From Sipunculus nudus (lineage: Eukaryota > Annelida > Sipuncula > Golfingiida > Sipunculidae): a DNA stretch of 64,000 nt. The position numbers and the translations under genes were made by a program. Shown here piece by piece: positions 57,711 through 64,000 of the stretch. The DNA is taken from positions 80,254,142 to 80,318,141 of the forward strand of contig CM049306.1 in the NCBI GenBank assembly GCA_026874595.1. The letters run 5' to 3'. The notes under the pieces are model-generated. The model did not search any database. It worked only from the letters and a program-made list of their open reading frames with translations, and was not told where the DNA came from. Positions within the stretch are counted from its first letter, which is position 1; every line of letters begins with the position of its first letter.

Positions 57711-59690
57711 ACGGTCAAGCACATTTATTCCAAATCTCATTATATAATCAATTAACGCTCTTGCCTAATAAGAAATTATAAATATAGAATTAACATAAAC
57801 TGATCTCCATTCCTGGTTGAAAAACTTTTTTTTCTATCCATTTTTCCACATAAGGTTTACGCTCTTTACACAGCGCTTTACCTATAGGCCGACTTCCTAT
57901 ATCGTAGAAGATTTCCGCTGCCTCGGGAGCGTACATAAGGTTGTGATTTTTGTTAAAAAGCAAACTTGCCTGGAACGATTCAAAATATTGCTTCTGTTCT
58001 TCAAGTGATTAGTTTGTTTCGAACAAGTTTTATTAATTCTTTTAAGGAATCAAGAAAGGCCACAAATTAGCAACATTACCAAATCCTGGTCCCTGTTTGA
58101 AATCTAAAACAGACTCCACGAACATCTGATCGGTGAATGAATAAAACAATTCATACTTTTGTGTGGTCATACCAACATAAACCATTAGGGCGACATGAAC
58201 ATGTTACCTTAAAATTTTGGTTAAAACTTCCCCTTGGAAATCTATGTTGACTGTTTTCAATAACTTCCACATAGAACTTTCACATATGATTTCTTTGACC
58301 GTGCCTTACTGTTGCAAGAAACCATCTGCTAAAACAGAGCAAATAGCATTTATGTCCCTGCCATACTCCCTATTCACTATTCACACAAATGGTGATTATT
58401 CGGATACGTAACTGTCCAACGGGAGCAGGCTTATAAGCATTTGGTCATTATATAATACAGTATAGCGTAACTGTATTTGTCTGTTACCATCTATACATGA
58501 TGTTTCATAAACCCAGAACACCTCAGATGAAGCTTATAAAGCTCCTAAGGAAGGTACAATCCAGGAGGACTAACGAGAAAACTTAAAAAAAAGGAGGGGG
58601 TTCAGGTGGCAGAAACTATTGCGACTGAAAAAGGGGGGGGGGGGGGGGAGGGGATGGTCGAAAAAAAGGGGTGGGTGGGTCCGACATTCGTCCAAAAAAA
58701 ACCGCTTCTGGGAAACCTATATTTGGAACGATTTAGAAAGGTCTGACTGAAAACCTTAATATAAAGCAGCGGACCGAACAGGAATTCAACGTTCTGGGAC
58801 AAAGAAGGCTCCGTGAGTATGTCAAACATGGTGAAATCTCACCTGATGACCACCCCGCTATGACTACCACCCCGCTAACATAACGTCCTTGGCTCGTCCC
58901 GCAGGTGGTCGTGTCAGCGTGTCTCCAATCGGTTACATATTCGTGCTGTAATAATAAATTCCAGAGTGTTAAAAAATCATAATTCCTTTTTCGACATATA
59001 CAGAGCATGTTTTAAACGGTTTTTAAAACTATCTTGGTAAGTTAATAAAACGGATAGAGATATTTAGAACGATATTTATCCTGTGCTCGTGAGTGATGCA
59101 ATTTCGACATATAGTCCATTTATCAAATGTCTATATTTATCACATGATTAGCCCGACGGGAGCCTTCCGACCCTAAATATAACACTATCTGAGTAAGCCA
59201 TATGTATCGGTCTCAATAATCAACCAGAACCTTCGGTACGTCACACTGATCTTAAAGGTGCCCAATCACCTCTTTAGTTTATAAAGGTAATCACTTGGAG
59301 CTTTTATAAAAAATGGGCCAGTAAATGTAGATATCTACCCACACTGGCTGCTTGTTTTGTTTATATCAACGTGTTTAAAGCATTTGGGGACCCGCTAGGA
59401 TTAAAAAACAAATTCAACAAAGGCATCTGGTGGCAAGTTAGATAAGCCAGACATTTGCAAATGGCGTTTTCGACAAGTGACCAGTCTACCTCGGCATCAA
59501 TACAACCTTTCACCTTATGATATATGTTTTTTTCTCGTTTGTCAGCATAACTGTGGTTACAAACATGTTGTTGATTAAAAATGTTCATACATCCTTCACG
59601 GAGGCGTTATAAGAACTTTTCATAACCATAATCACCCATATACACAGAGGAAGCCAGAAATCACATAAATTCTGTTTCAAAAGGCAGGTG
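57711..59690. other. Spacer, nothing recognised apart from a G-rich run
   Basis: A G homopolymer lies at about 58,627-58,649. GGTGGTCGT-like text near 58,845-58,915 faintly resembles the 33-bp minisatellite on the opposite strand. No exon supported. Confidence 0.45.
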
Positions 59691-59990
59691 AATGGGAACC
59701 TTTAAACACTACGTCAGGTTTGTAATACGCGGATATGTAGTCTAACCGTAACCTGGATACCAACTCCATGCAGGGCTTTCCTGGTCAAACTTGGATGTGT
59801 TGCACATAATACATTGTCACGCTTCAGTAGCACGGGCACACCTATTTAATCAGTTGATTGACAAATGTTGCGCATAATAATAAATTCCATATGGATGGGA
59901 CGGTTTCTACCTGGACAAAGGAATAACCCTGTATCACATTGGTATAAACATTCTGTTATTTAAAAAAATATATTATGGTGCCACAGATAA
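59690..59990. repeat. Diverged third copy of the 1,545-2,725 repeat
   Basis: Shares TTGTCACGCTTCAGTAGCAC, ACCTGGACAAAGGAATAACC and AAAAAATATATTATGGTG with the copies at the left end of the window. Confidence 0.55.
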
Positions 59991-59994
59991 CTTC

Positions 59995-61262
59995 AACAAG
60001 TGACCCACGGGTCAAACCGCTAAGCTGACTGAGAAGACATTCACAAAAGGAATTTTATCATCTGAATGCTTAATTTTGCAGGTGGTATCCCAATTCAACT
60101 GAAGCTTAGCCCAGGGGACATGGGTAACAGAGACCTAATTTATGGTTTCTTAGGGGATTTTTCAGGGACCTCCCTTGATGAAAAGTATGAAGATTCTAGG
60201 TCCAGCGGTTACGCTTTGTGCCCTGTTAACGGACGATCGCATTTTTGAAGGTCGCAAAAAAATAGAGAAATAATGTGCAAATATTAGGAAATCAAGGTGG
60301 CGCAAAAAGTCTGCAGTAACTGTTAATCACTTTATGATCAATTTGCATGCAAATGATTATGGTGATCAATGCATTAGTTATTTAGATACTGGAGCTTTTT
60401 TTATTGTTCTTTTGGCTACTTATGAGCCTCATAGCTTAGAGGATATTTTTAACAGTGACCCAATTTGATACAAAAATTTCATTTAAGTGTGAAGCTTTTA
60501 GGTCAAGTGGTTTCGATTTGTGCCCTGTTAACGGACGGCCGCATCTTTAAAGGTCTCAAAAAAGAAAACGAAAGTGCAAAAATACAGAAAATCCAGGTGA
60601 CGCCACCAGTCTGCAAGAAATAACGAAACACACAATGATCAATATGCATGAAAAAGGCGTGCTGATCAATGCATTAGTTGTTCAGATAATGGAGCTTTTG
60701 TATTAAATTTTTAATTATTCTGGGAGCTATTTATGGGCCCCATTGATTAGAGGATATGGGTAACAAGGACCTTATTCAGGTTCCCAAGGAGTTTATTCAT
60801 GGTTCTCAAGGGATGCAAGTAAGAATATTCCAGGTCCAATAGTTATGATTCGTGCAGTTTACAGCATCTTTGAAGGTCTCAAAAATAGAGAAAAAAATTA
60901 GGAAAATTTAGGTGGCGCCACCAGTCTGCAGGAACCCTTCATGATCAATATGCATTCAAAAAAAATATGGTGATCAGTTCATAAGCTATTCAGATACTGG
61001 AGCTTTTGTGTCAAATTTTCCATTTTGCTGGGGGGTACTTCGGAGCCCCGTAGCTCAGAGGTTATGGGCAACAGAGACCTTTTTTCAGGTTTCAAAGGAG
61101 ATTTTTCATGATTCTCTCCAGATGTAAAGTAAGAAGATTCCAGTACCAGCGGTTATGATTTGTGTCTGGTTATCGGACGTATAGCCGGACAGACGGACGG
61201 ACAGCTAGACAGACGGACGGACGCCGGACAAAGAGTAATGGCTATAGCTCAAATAAAAAACC
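59995..61262 (-). repeat. Modular dispersed repeat, four-module minus copy
   Basis: Begins GTGACCCACGGGTC and CTAAGCTGACTG and ends, on the plus strand, with GACAGACGGACGGACGCCGG, ACAAAGAGTAATGGCTATAG and CTCAAAT. Modules ending in GTTAACGGACG or its variants recur at about 60,225, 60,527, 60,855 and 61,170, about 310 bp apart. This is the longest copy in the window and shows that the family varies by module number. Confidence 0.7.
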
Positions 61263-62384
61263 CCACCACATAATTTCATCAAAATCCATTTATAACTTCT
61301 CCTTTTGCTCATAGAGTTGCTAACGGATAATGAAATCTAGGGACAAATACAATACCTTCCTGGCCGTGGTGTTATAAAGGTACCTTGGCCACAAAGTAAA
61401 TGGCTTTTATAAAGCCTTCAGTTCCATTAATACCTTCCCATAAAGCACTTCACAAATAGCTTTCTTACTATAGCAAAACAATAAAAATGTGGACGCTCCG
61501 ATTCATGCAAGACGTGAAAAGATATGTATTACCTTTCGGCAGAAAAATATTAATTGTTCTTTATTCCCCTCTAATGATTTCCATTACGGTGGTAATAACA
61601 AGGATGTTCTTACCAGCCGCCACTTTTGCATAATCGTTTGAAATAATATAAACCCAGAAATAAATATCTTGCGTATAGAAATAAGTGATAAAATCGTCTC
61701 GCTTAAAAGGTCTGTGAATCATCATAGATTGGCATTATACAGCACAGAATTGAGCACAATGCATTTGAGTACAATGGATTTCGCTGCGAAAACCTATTTC
61801 TTTATACGTTCAAGTATTGCTGTCAAGCCACCTCCGCTTACGAGCTGATAAACATTGACAGAAAGACTGTATAAATCAAGACCGGTGAAACATGTATACA
61901 GGAGTCAGCTGGAGAAAATGACCATTATTTATATTACTCTTGTTGCGAAAAAGTCTGAATATGATTGATTCATACCATACATCTGTGCTTAAATAATTAA
62001 TTTCAGAACATTATTGGCGTTTTTGCTTCCTAACTACAAGCACGGGACCCAATACTCAATTTCAATTGAGATCAGGAAAAAAGAAAATTGATTGCCCAGG
62101 ATATGTTTGTCTCTCGATGTCTTGAAAGAAGACATTTGACATTACGTATGCTGCTTTTTTACGAGCCATCTTATTGTATAAAGGGTTCGCTGTTAAATTC
62201 TGTTTACGATCCTTAGTTTTAAGCCCCACCTCCCTATTGAAACTTTACCATATTTGTTCCCAGAACGGCCATCCAAAATTAATATTATTTATAACATTAT
62301 CGTTTATTATTTTTTTTATTATTATCTCACTTTGAGTGGTTATAAACTGTATTCCTAAAAAAAAATAACCGTCCATTTTCTTAG
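61263..62384. other. Spacer, nothing recognised
   Basis: No exon, RNA gene or shared repeat that I can support. Confidence 0.5.
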
Positions 62385-62538
62385 GAGAAAGCTTTCCAAT
62401 ACAGAGACCTTGGCATGGAGAAATCGATATACTTCAATTGAGTTTGCAAGCAGGCAGCGGGGTACCTGACAAGTATTGTGGCATTCAGCGCTGTTACTGG
62501 TCGAGAGATAAAACATTTTGCATCTCCGGACAACAAAA
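62385..62538 (+). CDS. Candidate internal exon of an unknown gene
   Basis: Acceptor CATTTTCTTAG and donor AAAA|GTGAGT bound 154 bp open in one frame for 50 codons (phase 1 in, phase 2 out): ESFPIQRPWHGEIDILQLSL, then QAGSGVPDKYCGIQRCYWSR and DKTFCISGQQ. Three closely spaced Cys suggest a secreted or extracellular part. No family recognised. It is not in phase with the candidate exon at 57,632-57,703, so if they belong together there must be an unseen exon between them. Confidence 0.4.
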
Positions 62539-62831
62539 GTGAGTATGGGCGTTCTATAAAATAATTAAATAAATATCATGCGATCCATGCATGTTCTATG
62601 CCCCTGGTTCACTAAAAATTTGAAACTTTGCTTTTATTACAAGGACTGGCATCCTTGTAATTGCATCCTAGAACACATACTAGTATGATACATATACAGC
62701 ATTCTAGAACGTTTGTGTTCATAAAAATGAGCAAATTATAATATTTCCAAATTTTCATATTGATGTTAAACACGAAGCAACAGTTGTCAGATTTTGCATC
62801 AAACTTACCTCCTCATCTTTTGCTTTATGGT

Positions 62832-62920
62832 GTTACGGAACCTAATATCACAGATGACTTAGTTGTGACGAGCATAAACTTTGTTACGGAGAAAAAAATC
62901 AGGTTCTGTAACACTAGGCA
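62832..62920. repeat. Short inverted repeat TGTTACGGAACCT / AGGTTCTGTAACA
   Basis: TGTTACGGAACCT at about 62,832 and AGGTTCTGTAACA at about 62,906 are inverted with one mismatch, separated by about 60 bp that itself contains another TTGTTACGGA. Possible tiny MITE or the ends of a degraded element. Confidence 0.45.
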
Positions 62921-63774
62921 GCGTTAAATGTCTAGGGGAATGAATAAAGAAGTCAATGTTTTTTTGTGAACAAATAAATTAGAATTTATTCCCAAAACAA
63001 TCCTAACATTACAATACACTAAATAAAAAAAATACAAAGTATAACAACAGCATTACAGTAAATCAATACAAGTATATAAATAAAATGTCCAGTACCTGGA
63101 TACCACCACTGTCACAGCGACAACAAGTCCTTTAAAACTAATAATCCAGATGAACAGTTCACATATATTTTCTCAGTGAATAACAGTCCAGTTCAATCAC
63201 AAAATCAATTTGTTGTTATCCAAAAGTGAAGTTCTGATAGTGATCCCAAAGGTAAACTGAAGACTAATTAAAATCCGTTAAAAATTTAGAAGAAAATCTA
63301 TAACTGCCGCAATTATCGGAAAAGGTCCACAAACTGACACACACTCTTCTGTGTCCGTTGGAATATTTCTCTCCTCTCCTCTCTCCCTGCTCTAAAACAC
63401 AGCCCCTTTTTTATAACTTTTCACCCCAAGCTGAGAACTTTCCATTTCCCGCACAATCAAAAGAACCCAACAGTACACACGTTACAGGAAAATCTCTTAC
63501 AAAGAACGCTGTGCTTCTTCATAGCAGGGTTCACACGCATGACCGCTGTTTACACGCCAGACCCTACGCGCGGGCCGGGCTACGCCGCCATAGCAACGGC
63601 CAATGCCAGCGATGCACACACACATGTAAGACCGCTGCATACAATAAACGACATCTCTAACAATGGTAATATACGCAAATAAAAGACCACTGAGGAGAAT
63701 CGTTTTGCCATTCCTTAAATAACTTCTAAAGACCATTATAGTTTATTAATCTGTGCTTTTACAGGACAATCGAG
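62921..63774. other. Non-coding region, nothing firmly recognised
   Basis: AT-rich then moderately GC-rich near 63,530-63,620. No exon supported; short open frames lack splice or start context. Confidence 0.45.
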
Positions 63775-63990
63775 AAGTAAAACGCTGCGACCGGGCATCG
63801 ATTCCAGTCATGGTTTAGGGAGTGGGTTGTAGTGGCCTTCTCTTGGTTTTTCCAGTTTTCTTCACCTCAAAAGATTAGTATTTTTCTATAGCTCTTATAG
63901 ATGTAGATGACTAGGATGTCAACCACAATGGATTAATCAGTAAGGAATGGTCTTATGGTTTGCTGATTAGATGAGGTGCACGTCTTGCAC
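63775..63990 (+). mobile_element. tRNA-derived SINE, plus strand
   Basis: ACCGGGCATCGATTCCAGTC (B-box-like GCATCGATTCC), then GAGTGGGTTGTAGTGGCC and TTTTTCCAGTTTTCTTCACC. The body matches the reverse complement of 40,515-40,700, so the two belong to one SINE family. Confidence 0.6.
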
Positions 63991-64000
63991 TAATTACGAC

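Overview
The window looks like AT-rich, repeat-dense nuclear DNA of an invertebrate animal, most likely a bivalve mollusc. The evidence is short exons between GT-AG introns, a Tx1/L1-type LINE, tRNA-derived SINEs, many TA microsatellites, and a dispersed family whose ends read CAGCTGACTGAAAGTCATCT followed by repeated GTCCGTCC. The organism is an inference from repeat style and protein families; no database search was possible.

Layout. 1-0.4 kb: one exon resembling the start of an aldo/keto reductase, with no partner exons seen. 1.5-2.7 kb: two tandem copies of a dispersed repeat. 4.1-5.5 kb: a 33-bp minisatellite. 7.2-13.8 kb: a large satellite of 45-bp and 33-bp units with a 1,935-bp higher-order block present twice. 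13.8-16.9 kb: AT-rich spacer.

16.9-45.1 kb, plus strand: one large gene rebuilt here by splice-site and phase matching. It has about 39 usable exons and predicts about 1,729 residues. The order is: a CaRF-like N-terminal region with paired Cys/His motifs; a Mutator-like (MULE) DDE transposase domain with its D, D and E all present; a SWIM zinc finger; a long acidic linker built from tandemly amplified mini-exons (39-bp and 72-bp cassettes, all phase 0); a Ulp1/C48-type cysteine peptidase domain with His, Asp, Gln and Cys present; and a C-terminal PHD finger. A TATA box and four CCAAT boxes precede exon 1. The final exon has a decayed tandem copy just downstream.

The introns of this gene hold many repeats: MITE-like elements, a modular dispersed repeat, a SINE and TA tracts. 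45-50 kb: a SINE and a 5'-truncated LINE with a long uninterrupted reverse transcriptase frame. 50-57 kb: dispersed repeats, microsatellites and two palindromic or foldback arrays. 57-64 kb: two isolated candidate exons of unknown identity, a four-module copy of the dispersed repeat, and a SINE.

The most noteworthy item is the transposase-derived (or still transposon-borne) gene with its amplified cassette exons. It joins DNA-binding, transposase, SUMO-protease-like and chromatin-reader modules through a linker whose length can change without shifting the frame, by recombination or by exon skipping.
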